A DNA stretch of 64,000 bases from Paludibacterium purpuratum (GCF_004363805.1 NZ_SNZP01000009.1:144716-208715); one strand, 5' to 3'. Numbered from the stretch's first letter, positions 28,856 through 38,570 are shown. The notes: a model not told the origin generated them from the letters alone. A program made the numbers and translations.

Positions 28856-29491
28856 ATGACAGATATACTGATTCTGTATTCCACTACGGATGGTCATACC
28901 CATGCCATCTGTCGATATGCCGAACAAATTTTAAAACAACATGGCTACACGGTAAGCATCGCCGACTTGGCCGCCCCGCCCCCGCTCGTCGCGCAGCGCG
29001 CCGTACTGATCGGCGCCAGCATCCGTTACGGCCGCCACCAGCCGGCGGTCGCGGCCTTTCTGCGGCAACGGCGCGACTGGCTGCAAGCGCGGCCTTGCGC
29101 CTTGTTTTCGGTCAGTCTGACAGCGCGCAAGCCCGGGCGAGACCGAGTGGCGCGCAATCCATATCTACGTCGGCTGATTGGCGAGATCGGCTGGCAGCCG
29201 GCGCTCGTGACGGCATTCGCCGGCAAGTTGGACTACCCGCGCTACCGCTGGCTGGATCGCCAAATCATCCGACTGATCATGTGGTTGACCGGCGGTCCCA
29301 CCGATCCGGCCACAGTGCGCGTATTCACCGACTGGCAGGCGGTGGCGGCGTTCTCGCTGGCGTTGGCGCAACGGTTGTGCACAAATGAAAACGGCGCCGC
29401 CTCCACACGGGAGACGGCGCCGTCGGCGCTCGGGGCGAAACTCAGGCGCCGACCGCTTCGCGGCCAAGCTGCTCGGCCAACACTTCGATGA
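28856..29491 (+). CDS. HemG-like flavodoxin, menaquinone-dependent protoporphyrinogen oxidase type
   Basis: A flavodoxin-fold protein resembling HemG, which oxidises protoporphyrinogen IX to protoporphyrin IX in haem synthesis. From ATG 28856 it is 211 residues. The FMN-binding P-loop is ILILYSTTDGHTHAI; GASIRYGRHQPAVAAFL and LFSVSLTARKPGR are HemG-like. The frame continues about 37 residues past the usual HemG end (FSLALAQRL), through the terminator stem of the opposite gene and 50 bp into that gene's 3' end. The tail is Arg/Ala-rich and looks non-conserved. The start lacks a strong ribosome binding site; an in-frame ATG at 28778 adds 26 residues and cannot be excluded. Confidence 0.82.
   Translation: MTDILILYSTTDGHTHAICRYAEQILKQHGYTVSIADLAAPPPLVAQRAVLIGASIRYGRHQPAVAAFLRQRRDWLQARPCALFSVSLTARKPGRDRVARNPYLRRLIGEIGWQPALVTAFAGKLDYPRYRWLDRQIIRLIMWLTGGPTDPATVRVFTDWQAVAAFSLALAQRLCTNENGAASTRETAPSALGAKLRRRPLRGQAARPTLR
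29386..29424 (-). terminator. Terminator of the UPF0303 gene, inside the 3' end of the HemG-like gene
   Basis: Stem acggcgccg (29390-29398) / cggcgccgt (29414-29422). On the minus strand it is followed by TTTTC. It lies within the coding frame of the convergent hemG-like gene. Confidence 0.7.
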
Positions 29492-29924
29492 TGATGTTGT
29501 GATCCTCGCGTTCCTGCATGCCCGAAACCACGATCGAGCCAAGATAGCCGGTGTGGGACACGGTAATCGGGAAGCCGCCGCCGTGGCAGGCGTAATCGCG
29601 CGTCGGCAGGCCCATCTTCTGCTCCAGCGTCTGACCGGAAATACGGCATTGCAGGCCGACGGCATAGGAACTGCGGCGCATCATCTCCACCACATTGCGC
29701 TTGCGGCGCGCCCAATCGGCGTTGGCCGGCGTGGTGCCTGGCATGGCATGGTAGAAAAGGATTTCGTCGCCGCGACGAATATCGATCACCACGGCGGCAC
29801 CGCGTTTCTGGGCTGCAGTACGCAATGCCACGCCCAATTCCCAGGCGGCTGCGGCGTCGAAACGCGGGAAAACCAGTTCGATTTCCTGTCGCAGAATTTG
29901 CTGCAACTCTTGATCAAGTCCCAT
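29442..29924 (-). CDS. UPF0303 / haem-degrading-domain (HbpS-like) protein
   Basis: A 160-residue soluble protein of the Haem_degrading/HbpS-like fold, represented by UPF0303 proteins. ATG 29924 has GGAG six bases upstream. Recognisable segments are ELGVALRTAAQKRGAAVVID and PTRDYACHGGGFPITVSHTG. Some relatives bind haem or cobalamin, others have no known ligand. It converges on the HemG-like gene with a 50-bp tail overlap, so a haem-related role for both is tempting but unproven. Confidence 0.85.
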   Translation of the reverse strand: MGLDQELQQILRQEIELVFPRFDAAAAWELGVALRTAAQKRGAAVVIDIRRGDEILFYHAMPGTTPANADWARRKRNVVEMMRRSSYAVGLQCRISGQTLEQKMGLPTRDYACHGGGFPITVSHTGYLGSIVVSGMQEREDHNIIIEVLAEQLGREAVGA

Positions 29925-30046
29925 TTCAATCTCCGGGCACATTGAGGTGCCACTGTTCAGATGGTGTGTGCTGGGCTAACGTCGCCATGCAAAAAGAATA
30001 TCACGCATGGCTAATAGACAGCAATAACATGCCAACCACGCCAGCC

Positions 30047-31075
30047 TCATTCGAAAAACATCGCCCGGATATCGACGCTCGACGTTCGACCGACTTGGTC
30101 GCGATGGCGCGCAAGCCATGCCTGGGTCCGTGCTCGGCCGGCATCGCGCAGCCACAGCAGAAAGGGCGCATGCGCCAAGGCTCTGCTTGAGGCATCCAGC
30201 TCCGCCAGAAATTCCTCGGCTTCGATCAGATGAAAGCGGGTGCCAAGCAGACGACGTTCCAGACGGCCATGCCAGGGGCTGGACTCGGCCGCCATGTCGC
30301 GCAAGAGCGCGAACAGTCGCATTTCGCGTAGAAACGCACTATTGAAACCCAGGTTGAGTATGCGCTGGCGAATACCCTCGGCGCTCTTCGGCGTTTCGCC
30401 GTGCGTCATCGGCGCCAGCAGCACCAGCAGGATATCCGGCGTACGGCAGAAGCGAATCAGCGGAAACACCGCCGGGTTGGCGGCAAAGCCGCCGTCCCAA
30501 TAATCCTCCCCCTCGATGGTCACCGCTTGCTGCAAGCTGGGCAGACAGGCGGAGGCCAATAGCGCGTCGGCCGATAGCGAACGGTGGTCGAATAGACGAA
30601 GACGGCCGCTATTGGCGTGCGTCGCGGCGACAAAAACCTTCACCTTGGATGCGCTGCGGATGCGCTCGAAATCGAATAACTCTTCGATGATGGTGCGCAG
30701 CGGATTGTAGTCGAGCGGATTGAGTTGATACGGCGAGAACCAGCGTGTGAATTGCAGCGCCACTTGCAGACCGGGCGGCACGGTCAGGTCATCCGCTGCC
30801 GGCCGCGGCTGCACCATTTCCGGCGGCAGCGTGCTGCCGACGCGTTGCCAGAAGGCGTCCAGCGTATCGCGGGCGGCCTGTGCACCGCCGGTGGCCAAAC
30901 CATGTGCCACCGCCACGGCGTTCATGGCGCCGGCACTGGTGCCGCTCAAACCGTCGAAACGAAAGCAGTCGGCTTCAAGCAGTGCGTCGAGCACTCCCCA
31001 GGTGAAGGCTCCGTGCGCACCGCCGCCTTGCAAGGCAAGGCTGAGCTTGGGGCGGGGATCGCGGCGTCCGAACAT
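30047..31075 (-). CDS. Patatin-like phospholipase
   Basis: A 342-residue serine lipid acyl hydrolase of the patatin family. The oxyanion-hole motif LQGGGAHGAF is at about residue 15, the nucleophile motif GTSAG at about residue 43, and the dyad Asp motif DGGF (YWDGGFAANP) at about residue 200. No signal peptide is present, so it is probably cytosolic or exported by another route. ATG 31075 has GGAG five bases before it; the frame extends to 31108 without support. It is 65 bp downstream of the FNT channel gene on the same strand. Confidence 0.92.
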   Translation of the reverse strand: MFGRRDPRPKLSLALQGGGAHGAFTWGVLDALLEADCFRFDGLSGTSAGAMNAVAVAHGLATGGAQAARDTLDAFWQRVGSTLPPEMVQPRPAADDLTVPPGLQVALQFTRWFSPYQLNPLDYNPLRTIIEELFDFERIRSASKVKVFVAATHANSGRLRLFDHRSLSADALLASACLPSLQQAVTIEGEDYWDGGFAANPAVFPLIRFCRTPDILLVLLAPMTHGETPKSAEGIRQRILNLGFNSAFLREMRLFALLRDMAAESSPWHGRLERRLLGTRFHLIEAEEFLAELDASSRALAHAPFLLWLRDAGRARTQAWLARHRDQVGRTSSVDIRAMFFE

Positions 31076-31140
31076 GGCATCTCCAGATTGCTGCACCGCA
31101 GCAATCATGGCACATCATTCGGTACGCCACAACCGGCGAA

Positions 31141-31968
31141 TCAAGAGTGAGCGAGTGCCGCCTCTTGCTTGGACAGGGAATGGCCCACCTCTTCCAGCGT
31201 ATCGCGTTCCAGGTAGAAGTTAAGCGCGGCCACACCGATCGCACCGCCGGCGATATTGCCCAGTGTCGCGGGAATCAAGTTATGCAGCGTATCGGCCCAG
31301 TCGGGGGTGACACCCGCCGAGGCGAACCAGCTCAGGCTGAAGAAGGCCATGTTGGCGATACTGTGCTCATAACCGCTGAAGAAGAAAACGAAGACCAACA
31401 ACATGGTCATCGCCAACTTGGCCATGTCGTTGCTCAAGCGCAGCGGCACCCAGACGGCCAGGCAGATGATCCAGTTGCACAGTGCGCCTTTCCAGAAGAT
31501 CGCCCAACTGTCGGCATGGACTTTGTGGCCGATCACGTCGAACAACAGGTGATTGGCCGGCAGATGCGATAGCGCGCCGGTCTGGGCATACATCAGCGCC
31601 AGCAACAGGGCACCGGTGAAATTGCCGGCGTAGACCAAGAACCAGCTCTTGCCCAATTCCTTCCAGCTCACGCGGCGCGACAGCAGGCCGACGGCCATAT
31701 ACATGACATTGCTGGTGAACAGCTCCGTCTTGCTGACGATGATGGTGCACAGCGCGGTGCCGAAGAAACCGGCGCTAGCGGCGTAATACATCGGCGAACC
31801 GGCCAAGTGCAGCGCTTGCCCGAGCAATAGACTGACAATCAATACCACCGCAATCAATCCACCGGCCATCACCGCGCTCAGGAAGTAGCGCAACGGCGAG
31901 GAATTCATGACTTGGCGCTTGCGCGCCGATTCTGCGACGACATAGGGAAGAGGATTGCTGGCTGCCAT
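31141..31968 (-). CDS. Formate/nitrite transporter (FNT) family channel
   Basis: A 275-residue inner membrane channel with six hydrophobic helices. FNT signatures include YYAASAGFFGTALCTIIVSKTELFTSN near residue 70 and NWIICLAVWVPL near residue 165, plus GYEHSIANM (conserved in FocA/NirC; the His gates substrate protonation). ATG 31968 is preceded by GGGTG. Members carry formate, nitrite, acetate or hydrosulfide. Nothing nearby identifies the anion: no pflB, nirB or asr genes. Its 3' neighbour is the patatin gene. Confidence 0.92.
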   Translation of the reverse strand: MAASNPLPYVVAESARKRQVMNSSPLRYFLSAVMAGGLIAVVLIVSLLLGQALHLAGSPMYYAASAGFFGTALCTIIVSKTELFTSNVMYMAVGLLSRRVSWKELGKSWFLVYAGNFTGALLLALMYAQTGALSHLPANHLLFDVIGHKVHADSWAIFWKGALCNWIICLAVWVPLRLSNDMAKLAMTMLLVFVFFFSGYEHSIANMAFFSLSWFASAGVTPDWADTLHNLIPATLGNIAGGAIGVAALNFYLERDTLEEVGHSLSKQEAALAHS

Positions 31969-32344
31969 AATCACCCGTTTAAGCGGCCGGATCGGCCATT
32001 AAATTACAATACTGAGAACACATTCGCCAACGAATGAACGAGCGCAAACGAACATTTTCGCTCGCGAAGACCCTCGCGCGCGCAAAAGTGTCGAAGATCG
32101 CGCCAATCGGCAAATCTACAATGAGTTAGCGCAGTCAGATTAGCCCAGGACCGCATCGCCAAGTTTGACTTTCGACAAAAATGACGTTCGTTTTTAATCA
32201 TTTTTTTCGAAAAAGAAAAAAATGCTGCGCAAAAACGACAAAGCCCATCCTGTGCGGACGGCGGATGGCCGGCATGCAAATTCGGAGGGAGGCGAGAAGA
32301 GAAAGGTGCGGGCGGGCACCGCGACGGGCGCCCGCCTTACCGGA
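31969..32344. other. AT-rich promoter region of the FNT gene and 3' region of ppx
   Basis: A 376-bp interval. The part up to about 32225 is AT-rich with oligo-A/T runs and probably holds the FNT promoter. A hairpin at 32307-32338 lies next to the ppx stop. No credible gene is seen. Confidence 0.5.
32305..32338 (-). terminator. Possible terminator of ppx
   Basis: Stem gcgggcgggc/gcccgcc (about 32310-32338). On the minus strand it is followed by ACCTTTCTC, a weak T-run. It lies just after the ppx stop. Confidence 0.4.
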
Positions 32345-33865
32345 TTAGACTTGCTGCAACTCCAGCAAGTAGCCGATGTTCTTCCACTGGCTGACTTCCT
32401 GGCGGATGGCGCTGGCGGTCAACGGATTGGCGCCGAGCCAACCGCTGTCGACCGTCAGGGCAAAGCCGCGCGCATGCGGCTTCAAGTCGAGTGCGGGCGG
32501 CAGAGCGACCTCGTTGCGGCTGCGATAGAACAACACGGCGATGCGCAGGCTGACGATGGCGCGCCAAAGCGTCTGATCGTCGACATAAGGCAGGATCTTG
32601 CCCATATCGCCGCGATGCCCAAGCACGATCTGACCGAGCGAGTTCTGCTCGCGTTTGGAGAAACCCGGCATGTCGGCGTATTGCAGGATGTAGGCCGAAT
32701 GCTTGTGGTAGGCGGTATGCGCGATGGACAAACCGATTTCGTGCAGCCGCGCGCCCCAAATCAACAGCTTGAGCCAATCCTGATCCAAGTCTTCGCCGCA
32801 CACCTTGCGGAACAGGCTTTCGGCAAGCCAGGTCACGCGCTTGGTTTGCTCGGCATCGACGTGATAGCGCCGGCAGAACTGGCTGACCGTGGTCTCGCGC
32901 ATATCGTGTTCGCGCTGGCGACCCAGCAGGTCGTATAGGACGCCATCGCGCAGCGCCCCTTCCGCCACGGTCATCTTGCTCACGCCCAGCTCTTCGAAAA
33001 TGCCGATCATGATGGCCAGCCCGCCGGGTAGCACCGGCGCGCGGTCGGCTTTCAGCCCGTTGAGCACCACGTTCTTGACATGGCCACGGCGCAGCATCTC
33101 CTGCCGCAGCTGGGTCATCCCTTCGAGCGTAATGTCCGCCGAGGTGTAGTCGTTGATTTCCAGAATATCGCGCAGCGAGCGCGCCGTTCCGGAAGTCCCG
33201 ACCGCCAGTTGCCACTCTTCCGGCCGGAACGACTGGCGGATGCGTTGAATTTCGTTACGCGCCGCCAGTGTGGCGTCGCGGAATTGGCTCTTGCCGAGCT
33301 TGCCGTCCGGGAAGAAACGCAGACTGAAACTGACGCAGCCCAGCGGCAAGCTCTCGGTGACCAGCGCCCGGTATTGGCTGCCGATGATGAATTCGGTGGA
33401 ACCGCCGCCGATATCGACCACCAGTCGCCGTTCGCGGGTCGCCGGCAGCGAGTGCGCGGCGCCGAGGTAGATCAGGCGGGCCTCTTCGCGGCCGGCGATG
33501 ATTTCGATCGGAAAACCCAACAGGGCCTCCGCGCGCTCGATGAACGCAGGGGCATTCTTGGCCACGCGCAGGGTGTTGGTGCCGACCACGCGCACCTGCC
33601 CGGGGGCGAAGCCGCGCAACCGCTCGCCGAAACGCGCGAGGCAAGCCAGCGCCCGTTCTTGCGTATCGGTGTCGAGTACTTTATCGCTACCGAGACCCGC
33701 GCCCAAACGCACGGTATCTTTCAAGGCATCGAGGGTGTAGAGCTGGTCGTCGACCAAACGGGAAATCTGCAGCCGGAAGCTGTTGGATCCCAGATCGACC
33801 GTCGCCAGCACATCGTAAGGAAGTGATTCGATTGTCAAAGTCGCCCCTTCGGCGGAGGGTTCCAA
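32345..33865 (-). CDS. ppx: Exopolyphosphatase (Ppx/GppA family)
   Basis: Releases phosphate from polyphosphate, or 5'-phosphate from pppGpp in GppA members. The 506-residue protein has an actin/Hsp70-type ATPase core: VDLGSNSFRLQI near the N-terminus, then VDIGGGSTEFIIG near residue 150. GTSGTARSLRDI and LPGGLAIMIGIFEELG are also Ppx-type. The C-terminal HD-like helical domain contains ARLHEIGLSIAHTAYHKHS. Length near 500 residues fits the long Ppx/GppA form. It lies downstream of phoU, a common phosphate-metabolism linkage, but a terminator separates the two. GppA activity is the main alternative. Confidence 0.92.
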   Translation of the reverse strand: MEPSAEGATLTIESLPYDVLATVDLGSNSFRLQISRLVDDQLYTLDALKDTVRLGAGLGSDKVLDTDTQERALACLARFGERLRGFAPGQVRVVGTNTLRVAKNAPAFIERAEALLGFPIEIIAGREEARLIYLGAAHSLPATRERRLVVDIGGGSTEFIIGSQYRALVTESLPLGCVSFSLRFFPDGKLGKSQFRDATLAARNEIQRIRQSFRPEEWQLAVGTSGTARSLRDILEINDYTSADITLEGMTQLRQEMLRRGHVKNVVLNGLKADRAPVLPGGLAIMIGIFEELGVSKMTVAEGALRDGVLYDLLGRQREHDMRETTVSQFCRRYHVDAEQTKRVTWLAESLFRKVCGEDLDQDWLKLLIWGARLHEIGLSIAHTAYHKHSAYILQYADMPGFSKREQNSLGQIVLGHRGDMGKILPYVDDQTLWRAIVSLRIAVLFYRSRNEVALPPALDLKPHARGFALTVDSGWLGANPLTASAIRQEVSQWKNIGYLLELQQV

Positions 33866-33877
33866 AATCTTGCACGC

Positions 33878-33914
33878 ATAAAAAAAGCGGCAACCGAATG
33901 TTACCGCTGTTTTA
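33878..33914 (-). terminator. Rho-independent terminator of phoU
   Basis: Stem agcggcaac (33887-33895) / gttaccgct (33900-33908). The minus strand continues as a seven-T run. It sits between the phoU stop and the ppx start. Confidence 0.85.
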
Positions 33915-33934
33915 CCGGAGCCGTCACCTCCGTC

Positions 33935-34639
33935 TCATGACCCGCTCGCGGCACTGAGCTTGGCCTCGGGGGGCAGGTGGCGGATATCGGTCCCTTTGAC
34001 CAGGTAGACCACGTATTCGGAGATATTGGTGGCATGATCGCCGATGCGTTCGATCGCTTTGGCCATGAACAGGGTGTCGATCGACATGCTGATGGTGCGC
34101 GGGTCTTCCATCATGAAGGTGATCAACTGGCGCAACTCGGCGTTGAAGTCGTCATCGAGTCGACGGTCTTCGCGTTCCAGCTCTTCGGCGGCGGAAACGT
34201 CCATGCGCGCGAACGCATCCAGCGCGCGGCGCACCATGCCGAGTGCCACATCCGACATTTTGCGGATTTCGCGGAAACGCGGCACCTGGTAGCGCTCGGT
34301 CTGGTAGATGGTCTTCCCCATGCGCGCGATCTTCTGCGCCTCGTCGCCGATGCGTTCGAGGTCGGTGATGGTCTTGATGACCGCGATGATCATGCGCAAG
34401 TCGCCGGCGGCGGGTTGACGCCGGGCGATGATGTGCGTGCAGTCGTCGTCGATGGAGACTTCCATGGCGTTGACCTGGGCATCCTGATCAACCACTTTTT
34501 GCAGTCGCTCGATGTCGCCCGCCATCAGCGCCTCGGTGGCGGCGCGGATCTGCTGCTCGACCAGCCCGCCCATCTGCAGAACGCGGGTGCGGATGCTTTC
34601 GAGTTCGAGATCGAACTGCTTGGAAGTATGTTCAGCCAT
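33935..34639 (-). CDS. phoU: Phosphate signalling protein PhoU
   Basis: Regulator that couples the Pst transporter to the PhoR/PhoB system. The 234-residue all-helical protein has two PhoU repeats: EQQIRAATEALMAGDIERLQ with MRMIIAVIKTITDLERIGDEAQKIA in the first half, and FMEDPRTISMSIDTLFMAKAIERIGDHATNI in the second. The two ERIGDxA metal-binding motifs are intact. No pst genes or phoBR are in the window; ppx follows downstream. Confidence 0.97.
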   Translation of the reverse strand: MAEHTSKQFDLELESIRTRVLQMGGLVEQQIRAATEALMAGDIERLQKVVDQDAQVNAMEVSIDDDCTHIIARRQPAAGDLRMIIAVIKTITDLERIGDEAQKIARMGKTIYQTERYQVPRFREIRKMSDVALGMVRRALDAFARMDVSAAEELEREDRRLDDDFNAELRQLITFMMEDPRTISMSIDTLFMAKAIERIGDHATNISEYVVYLVKGTDIRHLPPEAKLSAASGS

Positions 34640-34731
34640 TTACGCCTCATGCGCTTAAAACAGGTAAACGCGGATTCTAAGCCGGCCAGATGACAGTCAG
34701 ATGACAAGTCATGCCGGCCGGCGCACGGAAA

Positions 34732-35391
34732 TTACTTGAGCACGTCCACGCCGTTTTGCCGGCCGAGCAGCAGCACGTCGGCGCGACGCTTGGCGAACAA
34801 GCCGTTGGTGACCACGCCGGCGATCTGGTTCAGCGTTTCCTCCAATTCGACCGGCTTGGCGATCTTCAGACCATGCACATCCAGAATGATGTTGCCGTTG
34901 TCGGTCACGAAGCCTTCGCGCAGCTCGGGATGGCCGCCGAGTCGCACCAGCGCGCGCGCCACGAAACTACGCGCCATCGGCACCACTTCGATCGGCAACG
35001 GAAATTCGCCGAGCATTTCGACATACTTCTTCTCATCGGCGATGCAGATGTACTGGTCGGCTGCCGCGGCTACGATCTTCTCGCGCGTCAGCGCACCACC
35101 GCCGCCTTTGAGCATGTGCAGGTAGTGGTTGATTTCGTCGGCGCCATCGATGTACACCGGCAACTCGTCGACGGTATTCAGATCGTACACCGGGATGCCG
35201 TGCGCCTTGAGGCGCTCGGTGCTGGCATTGGAACTGGACACGGCGCCCTTGACACGCCCCTTGATGGTCGCCAGTTCCTCGATGAACAGATTGACGGTAC
35301 TGCCGGTGCCGACGCCGATGATGGCGTTGTCCGGGACGTATTCCAGGGCCTTCTTGGCCACTTCGCGCTTGAGCTGGTCTTGCGTCAACAT
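34732..35391 (-). CDS. rpiA: Ribose-5-phosphate isomerase A
   Basis: Interconverts ribose-5-phosphate and ribulose-5-phosphate in the pentose phosphate pathway. The 219-residue protein shows the family motifs [15 protein letters not shown] (residues about 27-41), [36 protein letters not shown] and TREKI, with acid/base residues in place. It is in the minus-strand housekeeping block between ispF and phoU, about 90 bp from each. Confidence 0.97.
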   Translation of the reverse strand: MLTQDQLKREVAKKALEYVPDNAIIGVGTGSTVNLFIEELATIKGRVKGAVSSSNASTERLKAHGIPVYDLNTVDELPVYIDGADEINHYLHMLKGGGGALTREKIVAAAADQYICIADEKKYVEMLGEFPLPIEVVPMARSFVARALVRLGGHPELREGFVTDNGNIILDVHGLKIAKPVELEETLNQIAGVVTNGLFAKRRADVLLLGRQNGVDVLK

Positions 35392-35483
35392 TCAACAATC
35401 TCCCGTATTGCAATCATGGTTTCGTACAGCCCGATTTCATTATCCCATACGGATGAAATAAGGCACAGCATATCGTCTATCGG

Positions 35484-35969
35484 TCATGCTTCGCGCGAAA
35501 GCAGGCAAACGGCCTGGGTTTCGATGGCTTCCTGCCGCCCCAGGTAGCCCAGCTTCTCGTTGGTCTTGCCCTTGACGTTCACGCACGCGGGGTCAAGCGC
35601 CAGGATCTCGGCAATGCGACGGCACATGGCGTCGATGTGGCCGGCCAGCTTCGGCGCCTGGGCGATCACGGTGGCATCGATGTTGACCAACTGCCAACCG
35701 GCGTCGCGCACGCGCGCATAGGCCTCGGCCAGCAGCATCGCGCTATCGGCGCCCTTGAAGCGCGCATCGGTATCGGGAAAGTGCCGGCCGATATCGCCCA
35801 TGCCGGCCGCGCCCAACACCGCGTCGGTGATGGCGTGCAGCAACGCATCGGCATCGGAATGCCCGAGTAGGCCGAGCGCGTGCTCGATGCGCACACCGCC
35901 CAGTATCAATGGACGGTCCTCGACCAGCCGGTGGACATCGTAGCCTTGCCCCACTCGCCATTGCGTCAT
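35484..35969 (-). CDS. ispF: 2-C-methyl-D-erythritol 2,4-cyclodiphosphate synthase
   Basis: Fifth step of the MEP isoprenoid pathway, forming the cyclic diphosphate with release of CMP. The 161-residue protein begins [15 protein letters not shown] and has [15 protein letters not shown] and [10 protein letters not shown], which provide zinc and catalytic residues, then [16 protein letters not shown] at the CMP site. ATG 35969 overlaps the ispD stop by four bases. The upstream extension to 36020 lies inside ispD and is rejected. Confidence 0.97.
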   Translation of the reverse strand: MTQWRVGQGYDVHRLVEDRPLILGGVRIEHALGLLGHSDADALLHAITDAVLGAAGMGDIGRHFPDTDARFKGADSAMLLAEAYARVRDAGWQLVNIDATVIAQAPKLAGHIDAMCRRIAEILALDPACVNVKGKTNEKLGYLGRQEAIETQAVCLLSREA

Positions 35970-36649
35970 GCTTTTCTCGCCTCCAGAATCGCCCGCGCCA
36001 AAGGCAGGTCGCGCGGCCAAGTCACCTTGAAATTGCCCGCGTCGCCCTCGACCAGGCGCGGCTTGAGTCCCATGCGCTCGATCGCCGAGGCCTCATCGGT
36101 CACGCCGTCCGACAACTCGCCGGACAACGCCTGCGTCAACAAGCCGGCGCGGAACATCTGCGGCGTCTGTGCGAGCCACATGCCCTGGCGCGGCAACGTC
36201 ATGGCCACCCGGCCATCGCGATCGGCGCGCTTGACGGTATCGGGGATCGGCAACGCCAAAAGGCCGCCGACCGGATCCTCGCCGACCTCGGCCAACAAGC
36301 GATCGACCATGGGCACCGACAGACAGCAGCGCGCGGCATCGTGCACCAGCAACCAGTCCTCGGCGGCGAGGCTCAGCGCCTCGATACCGTTCTTCACGGT
36401 ATCCGCGCGCGTCGCGCCGCCGACGCGGTGCACCGTCAACTTGGGCAACGCCCATTCATAGTCGTCGAACCATTCGTCCCCCGGCGACAGAATCAGCGCC
36501 ACTTCGTCGATGGCCTCGACTTGGCACAGCGTGGCCAGCGTGAACCACATCAACGGCCGGCCGGACAGTTGCAGATATTGTTTAGGGCAGGCCGCACCGA
36601 AACGCGTGCCGCTGCCGGCCGCCGGCACCAGAGCGACATAGCGCGTCAT
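35966..36649 (-). CDS. ispD: 2-C-methyl-D-erythritol 4-phosphate cytidylyltransferase
   Basis: Third step of the MEP pathway, transferring CMP to methylerythritol phosphate. The 227-residue protein has the nucleotide-binding signature [12 protein letters not shown] near the N-terminus, followed by [26 protein letters not shown], and [10 protein letters not shown]. Four-base overlaps with both ispF (downstream) and dnaQ (upstream) indicate translational coupling. Confidence 0.97.
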   Translation of the reverse strand: MTRYVALVPAAGSGTRFGAACPKQYLQLSGRPLMWFTLATLCQVEAIDEVALILSPGDEWFDDYEWALPKLTVHRVGGATRADTVKNGIEALSLAAEDWLLVHDAARCCLSVPMVDRLLAEVGEDPVGGLLALPIPDTVKRADRDGRVAMTLPRQGMWLAQTPQMFRAGLLTQALSGELSDGVTDEASAIERMGLKPRLVEGDAGNFKVTWPRDLPLARAILEARKA

Positions 36650-37365
36650 GCCGCGCCCTCCCCGCTTTCCAGCGTGCGCCACAGGCAGCTCCCCTTGACG
36701 ATCTTATCCAGATCGTCGAGATAGCCCCGATGCTCGGCCAACTCGGCGCCGCCGGTGGCGAGCACGGTCAGCGGCTTGCGCTCGAAACCGGCGCCGTGCT
36801 GCAGATCGAGCGGGCCATCGTCCAGGTCGATATCCATGGCCAGGCTCTCCTGGCCCCGGGTCATCGACAGATACACTTCGGCCAACAGTTCGCAGTCGAT
36901 CAGCGCACCGTGCAACGTACGGTTCGAACGATCGATGTCGAAGCGGTCGCACAGCGCGTCCAAGTTGTTGCGCTTGCCGGGAAACTGGTCGCGCGCCATG
37001 GCCAGGGTGTCGATGACGCCGGCGCACAACTGGGTCACCGGCGCGATGCCGATGCGGTCGAATTCGGCATTGAGAAAGCCGACGTCGAACGGTGCGTTGT
37101 GGATGATCAGTTCGGCGTCGCGAATGAAATCGACCACCTCGCGCCCGGTCGACGAGAAACGCGGCTTATCGGACAGGAAATCGAGCGAAATGCCGTGCAC
37201 CCGCTCGGCATCGGGGTCGATGGCGCGATCGGGATGGAAATACAGGTGAAGATGCCGGCCGGTCAACTTGCGGTTGACCATTTCCAGACCGGCGAATTCG
37301 ATGATGCGATGACCCTGCGAGGGTTCGAGACCGGTGGTTTCGGTATCGAGAATGATTTGTCTCAT
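36646..37365 (-). CDS. dnaQ: DNA polymerase III epsilon subunit (3'-5' proofreading exonuclease)
   Basis: Proofreading subunit of the replicative polymerase core. The 239-residue protein has the DEDDh exonuclease motifs: ExoI LDTETTGLEP, ExoII HNAPFDVGFLN, and ExoIII HGALIDCELLAEVYL. The C-terminal region (about residue 190 on) binds the alpha subunit in this family. ATG 37365 has AGGTG six bases upstream; GTG 37374 is an unlikely alternative. It is followed by ispD with a four-base overlap and preceded by rnhA 36 bp away, a frequent pairing. Confidence 0.97.
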   Translation of the reverse strand: MRQIILDTETTGLEPSQGHRIIEFAGLEMVNRKLTGRHLHLYFHPDRAIDPDAERVHGISLDFLSDKPRFSSTGREVVDFIRDAELIIHNAPFDVGFLNAEFDRIGIAPVTQLCAGVIDTLAMARDQFPGKRNNLDALCDRFDIDRSNRTLHGALIDCELLAEVYLSMTRGQESLAMDIDLDDGPLDLQHGAGFERKPLTVLATGGAELAEHRGYLDDLDKIVKGSCLWRTLESGEGAA

Positions 37366-37401
37366 GCAATGCACCTGCGCTGCCGTTGCGCGGCAGTAAG
37401 A

Positions 37402-37842
37402 TTACAGAATGGACTCGACGCCGCGATTGGCCAGCGCGTCGGCCCGTTCGTTGAACTCGTGGCCGGCGTGCCCCTTCACCCAGCGCCATTCGACCTGGTG
37501 CCGCTCGCGGCTTTGATCGAGCAGCTGCCACAGGTCGGCGTTCTTCACCGGCTCCTTGCTGGCGGTTTTCCAACCGCGCTTCTTCCAGTTGTGGATCCAC
37601 TCGCTGATGCCGTTCTTGACGTATTGCGAGTCGGTATAGACCACCACCTTGCAGGGGCGGGTCAATGCCTGCAACCCGGCAATCACAGCCTGCAATTCCA
37701 TGCGATTGTTAGTGGTGTCCGGCGCGCCGCCGAACAGCTCCTTTTCCAGACCGTTGTAGCGCAAGAGCGCGCCCCATCCGCCGGGGCCGGGATTGCCCTT
37801 GCAGGCACCGTCCGTATAGATTTCTACTTGATGTTCAGTCAT
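37402..37842 (-). CDS. rnhA: Ribonuclease HI
   Basis: Cleaves RNA in RNA-DNA hybrids. The 146-residue protein has all catalytic carboxylates: [46 protein letters not shown] and the final Asp in ERADALAN. The basic handle [20 protein letters not shown] is present, as in E. coli RNase HI. Its start overlaps the methyltransferase stop by four bases. Confidence 0.97.
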   Translation of the reverse strand: MTEHQVEIYTDGACKGNPGPGGWGALLRYNGLEKELFGGAPDTTNNRMELQAVIAGLQALTRPCKVVVYTDSQYVKNGISEWIHNWKKRGWKTASKEPVKNADLWQLLDQSRERHQVEWRWVKGHAGHEFNERADALANRGVESIL

Positions 37843-38570
37843 GCCGCGTTATCTGATTGCTTGGATACCGGCTGATGATGGTCCTTATTACCCACAATCA
37901 GCCCCGCCTTGGCTTTGCGCCACTTTGGCATGATGAGGCGCATGCCGCGCCGCCGCTTGACGGCCTCGATACCGTAAACCCCGGCCGCCAGAGGCCACCA
38001 GCGGTCGCCGGCCGACTCCATGAATCGACAGTTTTCCAGCCAGTCGCTGCGCTCGAACGGTGGCGCGTAAGCCAGAAAGGCGCCGCCATCCGCTTCGAGT
38101 TCGAGCAACGCCAGCCAGTCCTTGATCCGTGGCAGCGGCAAAAAATTCCCGCGCCACGGCGCGTGAAAGCGCCCCTGGATCATGCGCCGCACGCCCCACA
38201 GCGATACCGGATTGAAGCCGGTCAGCACCAGCCGACCGTCCGGCACCAGCACGCGCTCCGCCTCGCGCAGCACCACATGCGGATGCTCGGTAAAATCCAG
38301 CACATGCGGTAAAGCGAGCAGGTCGAGGCTGGCGCTGGCAAACGGCAGTTGCCGAGGGTCGCAAAGCACTTGGGCATCGCTGCCTCGACCGACATGACAT
38401 TGCCAAGGGATACGGTTTTCGCGTAAAAAATCAACCTGCGGCACCCCGACTTGCACGGCATGATAGCCGAACACATCGGCCACGGCACGATCGAAATACG
38501 CTTGTTCGCGTATCAGCAAATACCGGCCCAGCTCGCTCTGCGTCAACCACTGGGAAAATGAGTTGATCAT
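37839..38570 (-). CDS. Class I SAM-dependent methyltransferase
   Basis: A 243-residue methyltransferase of the Methyltransf_11 type. The central part reads [19 protein letters not shown], then [29 protein letters not shown], characteristic of the family. The N-terminal motif I glycine loop is unusual: [17 protein letters not shown] is in place of a canonical GxGxG. The gene is consistently upstream of rnhA-dnaQ in related bacteria, but the substrate is unknown. It is divergent from gloB, 21 bp between starts. Confidence 0.85.
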   Translation of the reverse strand: MINSFSQWLTQSELGRYLLIREQAYFDRAVADVFGYHAVQVGVPQVDFLRENRIPWQCHVGRGSDAQVLCDPRQLPFASASLDLLALPHVLDFTEHPHVVLREAERVLVPDGRLVLTGFNPVSLWGVRRMIQGRFHAPWRGNFLPLPRIKDWLALLELEADGGAFLAYAPPFERSDWLENCRFMESAGDRWWPLAAGVYGIEAVKRRRGMRLIMPKWRKAKAGLIVGNKDHHQPVSKQSDNAA

